Assembly (NCBI RefSeq): GCF_023147505.1
Contig: NZ_JAHXPB010000011.1
Span: forward strand, 41,984 to 105,983
Direction of reading: 5' to 3'
From: Brevundimonas sp. EYE_349
GTDB taxonomy: Bacteria > Pseudomonadota > Alphaproteobacteria > Caulobacterales > Caulobacteraceae
Length of the DNA: 64,000 nt
Under the pieces are notes generated by a model. The model was not told the origin of the DNA. It did no database searches and saw only the letters and a list, made by a program, of their open reading frames with translations. Positions 37,435 to 46,467 of this stretch are shown here, piece by piece. The translations under genes were made by a program, and so were the position numbers. Numbering within the stretch: position 1 is the first letter of the stretch; each line of letters begins with the position of its first letter.

Positions 37435-37481
37435 AATGAGATCGATATGTCCCTGATCAGGGACATATCGACACGCTCATT
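37435..37481. repeat. 30-bp perfect palindrome with extended arms
   Basis: TCGATATGTCCCTGA (37442-37456) is followed directly by its exact reverse complement (37457-37471). AATGAG (37435-37440) and CTCATT (37476-37481) extend the arms. It starts 12 bases after the PL10 stop and is more AT-rich than its surroundings. It may be a terminator-like stem (no U-tract), a dimeric protein-binding site or a rearrangement end. Confidence 0.85.
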
Positions 37482-37527
37482 GACGGCGATAATCCCATTT
37501 TGTAGTCTTAGATATCATAATGCGGAA

Positions 37528-37614
37528 GGCGCGCGTTATGGTGAAGCGGATGCGCCCGGCTTCGGCGTCGAGTTGAACCGCGACATCGCCCTGCATCGCC
37601 CCTACGCGCGTTAA
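37528..37614 (+). pseudogene. C-terminal remnant resembling an enolase-superfamily sugar-acid dehydratase
   Basis: The last codons of a frame ending at 37614 read GEADAPGFGVELNRDIALHR then PYAR and stop. A-P-G-x-G-V-E-L followed by H-x-P-Y is what C-termini of mandelate-racemase/enolase-type dehydratases look like. No start, no ribosome site and no upstream domain exist; the frame upstream runs into the palindrome and the PL10 gene. I read it as the tail of a deleted gene. The match is short, so confidence is limited. Confidence 0.45.
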
Positions 37615-37635
37615 GACGAAAGCCCTTCCCCCACC

Positions 37636-38413
37636 ATGAAACTGCTGCGTTACGGCCCCAGGGGCCAGGAAAAGCCGGGCACGCTGGATACTGAGGGGCG
37701 CATCCGCGACCTGTCGGGCCACATCGCCGACATCACCCCGGACCAACTGCATGGCTCTGCGCTCGAGGCGCTGAAGGCCATCGACCCGACCACCCTGCCC
37801 CTGGTCGAAGGCCAGCCCCGCTATGGCGTGCCGATAAACGGCGTGCGCAAGTTCCTGGCCATCGGCCTGAACTTCGCCGACCACGCCGCCGAATCCAACC
37901 TGCCGATCCCGGCCGAGCCGGTGCTGTTCACCAAGGCCATCACCTGCCTGAACGGGCCGAACGACGACGTGGTCATTCCGCGTGGCTCGGAGAAGACCGA
38001 CTGGGAGGTCGAGCTGGGCATCGTCATCGGCAAGCCTGCGTCCTACGTCACCAAGGAAGAGGCCCTGGATCACGTCGCCGGCTATGTGCTGATCAACGAC
38101 GTGTCCGAGCGCGCCTATCGCATCCGCCTATTCCGCCTCCAAGGCCGGGGTGATCGGCTTCACCAAGTCGCTGGGCAAGGAGTTGGCCGGCAAGGGCGTC
38201 GTCGCCAACAGCCTGACCCCCGCCACCTTCGAAAGCCCCATCCTGGAGCAGTTGCCCCAGAGCCAGGTCGACTACATGCGCTCCAAGATCCCCATGGGCC
38301 GCCTCGGCGAGGTCGACGAAAGCGCCGCCATGGTCTGCTTCATGGCCTCCGAGGAATGCAGCTTCACAACCGCCTCCACCTTCGACACCTCCGGCGGAAG
38401 AACGACGTACTGA
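37636..38413 (+). pseudogene. Chimera of a truncated FAH-family hydrolase and a truncated short-chain dehydrogenase
   Basis: From ATG 37636, about 160 codons encode the N-terminal part of a fumarylacetoacetate hydrolase-family protein (FLAIGLNFADHAAESNLPIP, LFTKAITCLNGPNDDVV, DWEVELGIVIGKPASYV, INDVSERAY). At about 38117-38128 the homology ends and, in a different frame, the C-terminal third of an SDR begins (ASAYSASKAGVIGFTKSLGK, with catalytic Tyr and Lys) and runs to its stop at 38413. The SDR has lost its nucleotide-binding half and the hydrolase its C-terminal half. GCCTAT occurs on both sides of the junction (38113-38118 and 38126-38131). Neither half should be active. Confidence 0.85.
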
Positions 38414-38497
38414 AAGGAGCGGCGCACACCCCGCTCGTCATACCGCCGAAGCCGCATCAAGACGGCGAGGCGCCGAGGACATCCAGGAGAGTACCCC

Positions 38498-39763
38498 ATG
38501 GTCATCGAAACCGACGCCGCCCACACCCCCGGAGGGCTCGCCAAACCTTCCGGTTCGCTTAAGGGCCCGCTGGCCTTCGCCATCGCCTGCTTCCTGATCT
38601 GGGGCTTGGCCTATGGTCTGCTGGACGTGCTGAACAAGCATTTCCAGGAGACGCTGAACATCAGCCAGGCCGACAGCGCGTGGCTGCAGATCGCCTATTT
38701 CGGGGCCTATCTGCTGCTGTCGATCCCGGCAGGCATGTTGCTGCACGCGCGCGGTTACAAGTTCGGCATCGTCTCGGGCCTTGCGGTGACCGCCATCGGC
38801 GCCCTGTTGTTCATCCCGGCGGCGGGTGCGGGCGCCTTCCTGCCCTTCGTCGGCTCGATGTTCGTTCTCGCCGCCGGCCTGTGCATCCTAGAAACCAGCG
38901 CCGACACCTACGTCAACGTCCTCGGCGATCCGGCCAAGGCGTCACAGAGGCTGAACCTGGCCCAGTCGTTCAATGCGCTGGGCGTGTTTTTTGGCCCGCT
39001 GATCGGCGGGACGGTGTTCTTCAGCCCGACGACGACCGAAGCTCTGGGCGGCGCGACGCGCTCGATCCAGGTCGTCTATGGGCTGATTGCGGTCGGCGTG
39101 GTCCTGTTCGCCATCGCCGTCTGGCGCGCCCGCCTGCCCGAGAGCGGCCTGTCCGACCACGGCGGCGCGATCGAGGGCGACGCCTCCGACCTGCCCCTGT
39201 CCAGACAGCCGCACTTCATCGCCGGCGTGATCACCCAAGCGCTCTACATCGGCGCCCAGGTCGGCATCGGCGCCTACTTCATCAATCTGGTGACCCACAA
39301 CTGGCAGGGCCTGACCTCGCAGCAAGGTGCCTTCATGCTGTCGCTGGCGGCCATCGGCTATCTGGTCGGCCGCTTCTTCGCCACAGCCCTGCTGCTTAAG
39401 ATCAAGCCGCGCGTCCTGCTGACCACCTATGGCGTGATCAACGTCGCCCTGACCCTGATCGTGGCGGCGGGCATCGACAAGGTTTCGCCCATCGCCCTGC
39501 TGGCCGTTTTCTTCTTCATGTCCACCATGTTCGCCACCATTTTCGCCCTGGGCACCACCGGCCTGGGCGCGGGGACCAAGAAGGCCTCGTCCCTGATGGT
39601 CATGGCTATTGGCGGAGGCGTGCTCCTGCCTTGGCCCATGGGCAGGATCGCCGACCTCTACGGCGCCAATGTCGCCTTCCTCCTTCCCGCCGCCTGCTTC
39701 ACCGTCGTCGCCTGGTATGGCTGGAAGGGCGCCGGACTGGGGCCGAAACCGGAGGTGAAGTAA
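38498..39763 (+). CDS. FucP-like sugar:proton symporter, major facilitator superfamily
   Basis: A 421-residue 12-span protein of the fucose:H+ symporter group. FLIWGLAYGLLDVLNKHFQE (near 31-50), ILETSADTYVNVLGDPAKAS and LNLAQSFNALGVFFGPLIGG are the family blocks. AGGAG precedes ATG 38498. Its stop overlaps the start of the next gene (TAATG). L-fucose or a related sugar is the likely substrate, but FucP relatives also carry other sugars. Confidence 0.85.
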   Translation: MVIETDAAHTPGGLAKPSGSLKGPLAFAIACFLIWGLAYGLLDVLNKHFQETLNISQADSAWLQIAYFGAYLLLSIPAGMLLHARGYKFGIVSGLAVTAIGALLFIPAAGAGAFLPFVGSMFVLAAGLCILETSADTYVNVLGDPAKASQRLNLAQSFNALGVFFGPLIGGTVFFSPTTTEALGGATRSIQVVYGLIAVGVVLFAIAVWRARLPESGLSDHGGAIEGDASDLPLSRQPHFIAGVITQALYIGAQVGIGAYFINLVTHNWQGLTSQQGAFMLSLAAIGYLVGRFFATALLLKIKPRVLLTTYGVINVALTLIVAAGIDKVSPIALLAVFFFMSTMFATIFALGTTGLGAGTKKASSLMVMAIGGGVLLPWPMGRIADLYGANVAFLLPAACFTVVAWYGWKGAGLGPKPEVK

Positions 39764-42045
39764 TGCGTCTTTGCAACGCTCTGCTCGCCTTCACCCTGCT
39801 GGCCGGCCCCACAGCCGCCTGCGCCCAGACTGTGACGCCTACGGCCGCCGTCGCCCCAACCGCGCCGATCGACCGACACGCCCTGGTCACGCGCCACAAC
39901 GTCAGCCTGACGGCCATCGATCGCCACGCCCCGATCATGCTGGGCAACGGCGACTTGGGATTCACCGCCGACATCACCGGGCTTCAGACTTTCCCGGAGC
40001 AGTATTCGGAACTGTCGCCCCTGCTGACCATGGCCCAGTGGGCGTGGCACAGCTTTCCCAATCCGAACGCATATACCGAGCAGGACGGCCTGATCGAGGT
40101 GCCGGTGCCCGGTCGGGGCGAACAACCTTATGCCTGGATGAAGTCTTGGGCCGTGGCCGAGACGCAGCCCGCCTACACGTGGCTGCGCGCCAATCCCCAT
40201 CGGTTCTCGCTCAGCCGCATCGGCCTGACCTTCGCCGACGGCAAGCCGCTGGACTTCGCCAAGGTCGCCGACACGCGCCAGACGCTGGACCTGTGGACCG
40301 GCGCCCTAACCAGCCGCTTCACCTATGACGGCCAGCCGGTCGAGGTGGTGACCCGCGTCCACCCCACGCTGGACATGGTCATGGTCGAGATCGCCTCACC
40401 CCTGGTCGCGTCGCAGGGCCTGGGCGTCCAAGTCCGCTATCCGGGCGTGAACCCCGCAATCAATCCAGATCCGACAAGCTTTGACGCCACGGGCGCGCAA
40501 AGCCTGACCATGGTCGCCTCCGACACGGGCGATGTCCATATTCGTCGCACCCTGGACGACACCACCTATTATTCCGGCATCACCGCTTCCGGTAAGATCG
40601 AGCAGAGCGGCGCCGACGCCTTCCGCGTCGCCTCGTCAGGTCGTGATCGACTGACCGTCATGGTGCGTTTCGAGCAGCACGAGCCCGCCGAAAAAACACC
40701 CGCCTATTCCGCCGGCGTCCAGGCGACCGCCGCACATTGGAACGGCTTTTGGACCCACGGCGGCGCCGTCGACTTCACCGGCTCGACAGATCCCCGCGCG
40801 GCCGAGCTGGAGCGCCGCGTAGTCCTGTCGCAATACCTGTCAGCCGTGAACGGCGCCGGCGAGTTGCCGCCGCAGGAAGAGGGCCTGTTCTCAAACAGTT
40901 GGTACGGCAAGTTCCACCTGGAAATGCACCCTTGGCATTCCGGCTGGCAGGCCATGTGGGGCCATCCCGACATTCTGGAGCGCAGCCTGCCTTGGTATGT
41001 CGGCAATCTGGCTAACGCCCGCGCAGAGGCCGCTCGCCATCACGTGAAAGGCGCCTGGTGGCCCAAGATGGTCGGGCCTGAGGGCCGCAATAGCCCCAGC
41101 CTCGTCTCGCCTTTCATCATGTGGCAGCAGCCGCATCCGATCCTTCTGGCCGAACTGGTCTGGCGCGCCGACAAGGACGCCGCAGTGCTGGATAGATACG
41201 GCGAGGTGGTCGAAGCCACCGCTGATCTTCTGGCCTCCTGGCCCATCGAACACGACGGCCGGCTGAACCTGGGCGCGCCGATGATTCCGGCTCAGGAAAA
41301 CTACGATCCCCTGACCACGGTGAACCCGACGTTCGAGGTCGAATATTTCCGCTGGGCGCTGGAAACCGCGCAAGCCTGGCGCGAACGCAAGGGCCGGGCC
41401 CGCCGCGCCGACTGGGATCAGGCTCTGGCGAAGATCGCACCGCCGCCGATGAAGGACGGCTTGTATCTGCCCGTCGAGAGCGTGCCCGATTTCTGGGGGG
41501 CGGCCATGTCAGACGCCTGTCGCAGACACGCAGCGGCAGCCCAGTGCAAGAACCGCGACCATCCGTCCTTCCTGATGGCTTATGGCTTCATCCCCGGCGC
41601 GCGGATCGATCCGGCCGCCATGCGCCGCACCTTCGAGGCGGTGGAGAAGACCTGGGACGTGCGCCAGACCTGGGGCTGGGACTTCCCGATGATGGCCATG
41701 ACGGCGGCCCGCCTTGGCGAACCCGAAAAGGCCGTGGACTGGCTGTTCGCTGATTTGAAGAACAATCAGTGGGGCGTCACCGGCATGACCCCGCGTGTTC
41801 ACCTGGACGAGCACGCCGACGAACTGGTGCCCGTTTCGGCCGGCGCCGGCGGGGTGACGATGGCGGTCAATCCCGACGGTCCCGGCTATCGCCGCGCGGC
41901 CGAGACCTATTTCCCGTCCAACGGGTCGCTGCTGATGGCCGTCGGCCTGATGGCGGCGGGCTGGGACGGATCGAGCGGCCACGCGCCGGGCTTTCCCAAG
42001 GAAGGCTGGACCGTCCGGGTCGAAGGCCTGACGCCCGCGCCGTAA
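39763..42045 (+). CDS. Six-hairpin glycosidase-like secreted enzyme, family uncertain
   Basis: A 760-residue protein starting at ATG 39763, which overlaps the symporter stop (TAATG), with a signal peptide (MRLCNALLAFTLLAG, cleaved near CAQT). An N-terminal beta-sandwich-like part (PIMLGNGDLGFTADITGLQT, LSPLLTMAQWAWHSFPNP) precedes an (alpha/alpha)6-type part with FHLEMHPWHSGWQAMWGHPD, QENYDPLTTVNPTFEVEYFR and TWGWDFPMMAMTAARLGEP. This two-part build resembles clan GH-L and GH65/GH95-like enzymes. The CAZy family cannot be fixed by eye. Coupling to a FucP-like symporter hints at a deoxyhexose or pectin side-chain substrate. Confidence 0.7.
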   Translation: MRLCNALLAFTLLAGPTAACAQTVTPTAAVAPTAPIDRHALVTRHNVSLTAIDRHAPIMLGNGDLGFTADITGLQTFPEQYSELSPLLTMAQWAWHSFPNPNAYTEQDGLIEVPVPGRGEQPYAWMKSWAVAETQPAYTWLRANPHRFSLSRIGLTFADGKPLDFAKVADTRQTLDLWTGALTSRFTYDGQPVEVVTRVHPTLDMVMVEIASPLVASQGLGVQVRYPGVNPAINPDPTSFDATGAQSLTMVASDTGDVHIRRTLDDTTYYSGITASGKIEQSGADAFRVASSGRDRLTVMVRFEQHEPAEKTPAYSAGVQATAAHWNGFWTHGGAVDFTGSTDPRAAELERRVVLSQYLSAVNGAGELPPQEEGLFSNSWYGKFHLEMHPWHSGWQAMWGHPDILERSLPWYVGNLANARAEAARHHVKGAWWPKMVGPEGRNSPSLVSPFIMWQQPHPILLAELVWRADKDAAVLDRYGEVVEATADLLASWPIEHDGRLNLGAPMIPAQENYDPLTTVNPTFEVEYFRWALETAQAWRERKGRARRADWDQALAKIAPPPMKDGLYLPVESVPDFWGAAMSDACRRHAAAAQCKNRDHPSFLMAYGFIPGARIDPAAMRRTFEAVEKTWDVRQTWGWDFPMMAMTAARLGEPEKAVDWLFADLKNNQWGVTGMTPRVHLDEHADELVPVSAGAGGVTMAVNPDGPGYRRAAETYFPSNGSLLMAVGLMAAGWDGSSGHAPGFPKEGWTVRVEGLTPAP

Positions 42046-42073
42046 TCAAGATAACCGAGAGGAACGCCCCAAA

Positions 42074-43525
42074 ATGACGACCTCCAGACGCACCGCCCTG
42101 AAGGCCCTGCTCGCCGCCCCCGCCGTCGGCGCCCTCGCCACGACGAACGCCCAGGCGCAGGCCGCGCCCACCCTCTCGCCGGCGCCGGGCCAGACCCCGG
42201 TCTGGCCGGCGCCCAACACTGCCCCGCCTTCGACACAAGAGACGCCTGTCGAGCCGCCGCGCTGGGAGGGCCCCGTGCCGAAGGAGTGGGTCGATCCGAA
42301 AACCGGCCATCGCATCCGCCGTGTCTCGCCCGACGGCGGGGGCGGAAAGCCCTACTTCTACAAGAATATGTTCCTGCCGAAGAAGGCTGGGGCGCCCGAC
42401 CTGATGGTCATCTCCACGCCCCAGGGCATCTCGACCGTCGATCTGGCCACCTGGGCCGTCAGCGTCCTGGTTCCAGACCACGAGGCCGACCTGATGTTCA
42501 CCGGCCGCAAGGGTCGCAACGTCTATTATTCGGTCACGGCGCCTGGCGAGGGCCAGTTGATGGACCGGGCCAAGACCCTGTTCGTCATCGACGCCGACAC
42601 CAGGCAGAGACGCGAGATCGGCCGGATCCCGAACGGCCAAATCAACTCTGTCAACGCCGACGAGACTCTGCTGCTGGGTTTCGTCGCCTATGACAGTCAG
42701 CCGCTTCAGCCGAGCGTGCCGGACCCGCGCAACCGCCGCTTCGATCAGGCGGAGTACGAAGCCAACGGGCCGGACGGAAAGCCGCTGAACTTCGCCCGCG
42801 CCAAAGGGGTTCGAATGCTCCAGCGCTGGGCCGCCGGCTATCCGATGGAGATATTCGTCGTCGATATGGCGACGGGCGAACGACGCGTGATCCACAAGAC
42901 CACGGAATGGATCGGCCACACCCAGTTCTCGCCCACCGATCCGCAGCAGATCATCTTCTGCCACGAAGGGCCGTGGCACCGCGTGGACCGGATGTGGGCC
43001 ATCCGCGCCGACGGCACGGGTCTGAGGAAGACCCACCAGCGGACGATGAACTTCGAGATCTTCGGTCACGAATGGTTCAGCCCTGACGGCAAACAGGTGC
43101 TCTATGACCTGCAGACGCCGCGCGGTCAGGTCTTCTGGGTCGCCTCGGTCGATCTGGAGACGGGCCGCCGCGTCTATCGCCGGGTCGAGCAGAACGACTG
43201 GTCCGTCCACTACACCGTCTCGCCGGACGGTAGTCTTTTCGCCGGCGACGGCGGCGACGGCGACATGGTCGCCCATGCGCCCGACGGCAAATGGATTGTC
43301 TTGCTACGTCCCGAACCCATCGTCGACGCCGATCCGTCGAGTGACAAGGAGGACCAAATCTTCGTAGAATATCTGCGTTCTGAAAGACTGGTTGACCTGT
43401 CAAATCATGACTACCGGCTGGAACCAAATCTGACCTTCACGCCCGACGCCAAATGGATCGTCTTCGTGTCGAACATGCACGGCGCCAATCACGTCTATGC
43501 GGTCGAAGTGGCGCGCGCGGCGTAG
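42074..43525 (+). CDS. Oligogalacturonate lyase-like protein (PL22), Tat-exported
   Basis: A 483-residue beta-propeller-like protein. It starts MTTSRRTALKALLAAPAVGA, a twin-arginine signal. PL22 blocks are HRIRRVSPDGGGGKPYFYKN, HTQFSPTDPQQIIFCHEGPW (metal-binding His region), GHEWFSPDGKQVLYD, VHYTVSPDGSLFAGDGGD and the terminal SNMHGANHVYAVEV. PL22 cleaves short oligogalacturonides by beta-elimination. Family members of about 390 residues in enterobacteria are cytoplasmic; this one carries a signal and a Pro-rich linker (about 30-70), implying periplasmic action. It follows the glycosidase by 28 bases. Confidence 0.82.
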   Translation: MTTSRRTALKALLAAPAVGALATTNAQAQAAPTLSPAPGQTPVWPAPNTAPPSTQETPVEPPRWEGPVPKEWVDPKTGHRIRRVSPDGGGGKPYFYKNMFLPKKAGAPDLMVISTPQGISTVDLATWAVSVLVPDHEADLMFTGRKGRNVYYSVTAPGEGQLMDRAKTLFVIDADTRQRREIGRIPNGQINSVNADETLLLGFVAYDSQPLQPSVPDPRNRRFDQAEYEANGPDGKPLNFARAKGVRMLQRWAAGYPMEIFVVDMATGERRVIHKTTEWIGHTQFSPTDPQQIIFCHEGPWHRVDRMWAIRADGTGLRKTHQRTMNFEIFGHEWFSPDGKQVLYDLQTPRGQVFWVASVDLETGRRVYRRVEQNDWSVHYTVSPDGSLFAGDGGDGDMVAHAPDGKWIVLLRPEPIVDADPSSDKEDQIFVEYLRSERLVDLSNHDYRLEPNLTFTPDAKWIVFVSNMHGANHVYAVEVARAA

Positions 43526-43683
43526 AAACATCGACATTCCATCTGTCTGAATCGCCAGTCTTTTCGCCTAGGAGCTCAGGGTCGGTGGACGCGGTTCGAG
43601 ATAAGATTGGTTGCAAAATGCGGGAAGCCGTTGCAATAAACGGCACAATGTCGTCTAACTATGCGTGACGTCGTATCAAAAAA

Positions 43684-43697
43684 TGACACCGGTGCCA
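43684..43697. promoter_or_regulatory. Predicted LacI-family operator upstream of the truncated TBDR
   Basis: TGACACCGGTGCCA at 43684-43697, 29 bases before the ATG of the truncated receptor. The rest of the 201-bp spacer (43526-43726) shows no gene; TTGCAATAAACGG near 43631 may belong to the promoter. The control site is intact although the gene it serves is broken. Confidence 0.68.
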
Positions 43698-43726
43698 TAC
43701 GGGTTCCGGGATAAGGGAGAGAACGA

Positions 43727-45055
43727 ATGCAACGGATGACCACCCGGACTCTGTGCGCCGTCGGCGTGTCCCTGGTCGCCTTGACGGGCGCATCGGCGGC
43801 GATGGCGCAAACTGCCCCTGCTCCCCAACCTGCAACACAGAACGTCGCTCAGGATACCGGCGCCGCCACGGTCGACGACATCGTCGTCACCGGCTTCCGT
43901 TCCAGCCTGCAGCAGGCGCTGAACATCAAGCGTCGCGAGGCCGGCGCCGTCGACGCCATCCTGGCCGAGGACATGGCCGACTTCCCCGACCAGAACCTGG
44001 CGGAAGCTATCCAGCGCCTTCCCGGCGTGACCATCGACCGCGTCAATGGCCAGGGCACGACGATCTCGGTTCGCGGCCTGGGTTCCGACTTCACCCGCAC
44101 GCGCATCAACGGCCTGGAGGCCCAAGCCGCGTCGGGCGGCAATCGTAACCGCAGCTTCGACTTCTCGATGTTCGCGTCCGAGCTGTTCAACAGCATCAAG
44201 GTCCGCAAGACCCAGTCGGCCGAGATCGAAGAAGGATCTCTGGGCGCCACCGTCGATCTGCAGACCGGCCGCCCCCTGGACTTCGGCGGCAGCGGCCTGA
44301 ACTCCGCGCTGTCGGTGCAGGCTTCGTACAACGATCTGTCCGAAAAGTCCGTGCCCCGACTTGCCGGCCTGCTAAGCTGGTCGAACGAGGACCGCACCTT
44401 CGGCGCCCTGATCTCAGTCGCCTATTCCGAGCGCTCGCCCATCTTGGGCAGCTTCAACACGACGCGGTGGCAGTCCGGCGCGATCAATCCGCCTATCCCC
44501 GCCGGCAAGACCCGCGCCGACTATCCCAACTACCCCTACGGCCTGGGCCAGAACTTCGCGGGCTGCATCCCCTGCATCACGACGGCGCAGCGCGACGCCC
44601 TGCTCAGCGCCTATTACCCACGCATTCCCCGCTACACCCTGGGCAACACTCAGGAAGATCGCCTGGGGATGACGGGTGCGCTGCAATGGCGGCCAAGCGA
44701 CCGCACCGAGGCTGTGCTGGACGTGCTTTGGTCGCGCTTCAACTCGGAACTGGAAAGCCCGAACATCGAGGCCTGGGCCTTCAGCCGCGCCAACGTCAAC
44801 AATGTCGTGGTGCGTGATTATGCGATCGACGCCGACAAGAACATTCTGTCGTATGGCGTCTTCGACAACATGCTGGTTCGCGCCGAGAACGGCTTCACGC
44901 GTAACGAAAGCAACTTCTATCAGGCGTCGCTGAACCTACGCCACGACTTCACCGATCGCCTGCACGGCAATCTGAAGGTCGGCGCCAACCGGTCGGAAGC
45001 CCGCACGCCGCTGAACGTCGCCTACGCCTTCGAGGCCGCGGGCGTGAACGGCTAG
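43727..45055 (+). pseudogene. TonB-dependent receptor truncated after plug and part of the barrel
   Basis: A 442-codon frame encodes a signal peptide (SAAMAQTAPA), DIVVTGFRSSLQQALNIKRR, the plug (DFPDQNLAEAIQRLPGVTID, RGLGSDFTRTRINGLEAQA) and the first barrel strands, then stops at NVAYAFEAAGVNG. Related receptors in this window are 953 and 1009 residues, so about half the protein, including the C-terminal Phe strand needed for assembly, is missing. Its TAG (45053-45055) lies inside the CTAG that also supplies the stop of the convergent uxuB gene. AAGGGAGAG precedes the ATG. It is probably non-functional. Confidence 0.88.
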
Positions 45056-46467
45056 CCGCCCGTGACCGCAGCGATGAACCGGTGGTCGGCCGCGAGTGCG
45101 GGCGGGAAGACAGCGGATAGGCTCAGCAAGGCCAAAACTCGCTCTTGGTCGTCGTCGGCTTCGGCCAGCAGTTCGGCGGTCCGCGCAGCCAATGGATCGT
45201 CCACGAGAAAACCTTCACCGCTCTCGGTCACGCCCGACTGCCATTTCATCCAGGCCGCGACGCCCAAGGCCATGGCCTTGACGCCCTGCCCGGCCCCCAG
45301 GCGTTCGGCGACCCCGGCCAGCAGACGCTGCGGCAGCTTCTGCGACCCGTCCATGGCGATCTGGCGCGTGCGGTGCATGAGGGCCGCGTTCGAGAACCGG
45401 GCCATCAGAGCCTCGCGATAGGTGGGGATGTCCAGGCCCGGCGGCGGGTTCAGCGTAGCCTGCGCCTCGTCCCACAAAGCCTCGACATAGGCGCGGAAAG
45501 CGGGAACGGCGACGGCCTCGTGGACGTGCCGATAACCCGACAGGGCGCCCAGATAGGCGATGGCCGAATGGGCGCCGTTCAGCAGACGCAGCTTGGCGTC
45601 CTCCCACGGTTCGACCGCGTCGGTCAGTTGCACGCCCAAGGCCGCGAAGTCCGGCCGTTCGCCCGCGAACCAATCCTCGATCACCCACTGGGTGAAGGGT
45701 TCGGCCTTGACCATGCCTTGGTCCTGGACGCCGAGATGGGCCCGGAGCCGCTCGATATCGTCGGGTATAGTCGCCGGGACGATCCGGTCGATCATGGTCT
45801 GCGGAAAGGCGCCTTCGGCCTCGATCCAATCGGCCAGCGACGGGTCGATCCGTCGCGCCATGGCGATGACGCCGGCGCGGATCCGCTTGCCGTTGTGCGG
45901 AAGGTTGTCGCAGCTGATGACCGTGAAGGGCTTGAGGCCCGCAATGCGCCTCGCCCGTAGCGCGGCGACGATGAAGCCTGGCGCGGTGCGCGGCGCAGAA
46001 ATGTCCGCCAGATCGGCCGCGACGTCCGGATCGTCCATCAGCAGGTCGCCCGTCGCCGGGTCTAGCCGATAGCCCTTCTCGGTCACGGTCAGGGTGACGA
46101 TGTGGATATCCGCGTCAGCCATGGCCGCGACCAGGGCGGCGGGGTCTTCCGGCCCGACCAGAACGCCACGCCCCGCGCCGATCACGCGCAAACGCTCGTC
46201 CGATCCATCGCGCACGACCAGGGTATAGAGGCCGTCCTGCGGGTTCAACTGGTCGCGCACGCCCGGCGACCGCAGCGAGGCGCCCAGCACCCCCCAGCGC
46301 AGATCGCCGCTCGCCAGCGCATCGTCGAACACCACCGCCTGGTGGGCGCGGTGGAACGCTCCGATGCCCAGATGGACCACGCCGGTCTTCACCTGGGCGC
46401 GGTCGTAACCGGGAACGGCGACGTCGGCGGGCAGGCGCGACAAGCCGTCCTCTGAAAGGCGGCTCAC
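45052..46467 (-). CDS. uxuB: Mannitol dehydrogenase-family hexuronate reductase (fructuronate/tagaturonate reductase)
   Basis: A 471-residue polyol dehydrogenase. The N-terminal VVHLGIGAFHRAHQAVVFDD is the cofactor and family signature. FTVISCDNLPHNGKRIRAGV and RIVPATIPDDIERL are typical of UxuB, and KLRLLNGAHSAIAYLG carries the catalytic Lys-Asn-His region. It reduces fructuronate (or tagaturonate) after UxaC. It overlaps uxaC by 4 bases. The C-terminus FIAAVTGG stops abruptly at the junction with the truncated TBDR, so a few terminal residues may be lost. UxuB versus UxaB specificity is uncertain. Confidence 0.85.
   Translation of the reverse strand: MSRLSEDGLSRLPADVAVPGYDRAQVKTGVVHLGIGAFHRAHQAVVFDDALASGDLRWGVLGASLRSPGVRDQLNPQDGLYTLVVRDGSDERLRVIGAGRGVLVGPEDPAALVAAMADADIHIVTLTVTEKGYRLDPATGDLLMDDPDVAADLADISAPRTAPGFIVAALRARRIAGLKPFTVISCDNLPHNGKRIRAGVIAMARRIDPSLADWIEAEGAFPQTMIDRIVPATIPDDIERLRAHLGVQDQGMVKAEPFTQWVIEDWFAGERPDFAALGVQLTDAVEPWEDAKLRLLNGAHSAIAYLGALSGYRHVHEAVAVPAFRAYVEALWDEAQATLNPPPGLDIPTYREALMARFSNAALMHRTRQIAMDGSQKLPQRLLAGVAERLGAGQGVKAMALGVAAWMKWQSGVTESGEGFLVDDPLAARTAELLAEADDDQERVLALLSLSAVFPPALAADHRFIAAVTGG

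Noticed and set aside
38150..38413. A stand-alone small SDR gene
   Set aside because: It is only the C-terminal third of an SDR without a nucleotide-binding fold; it is better read as part of the deletion chimera.
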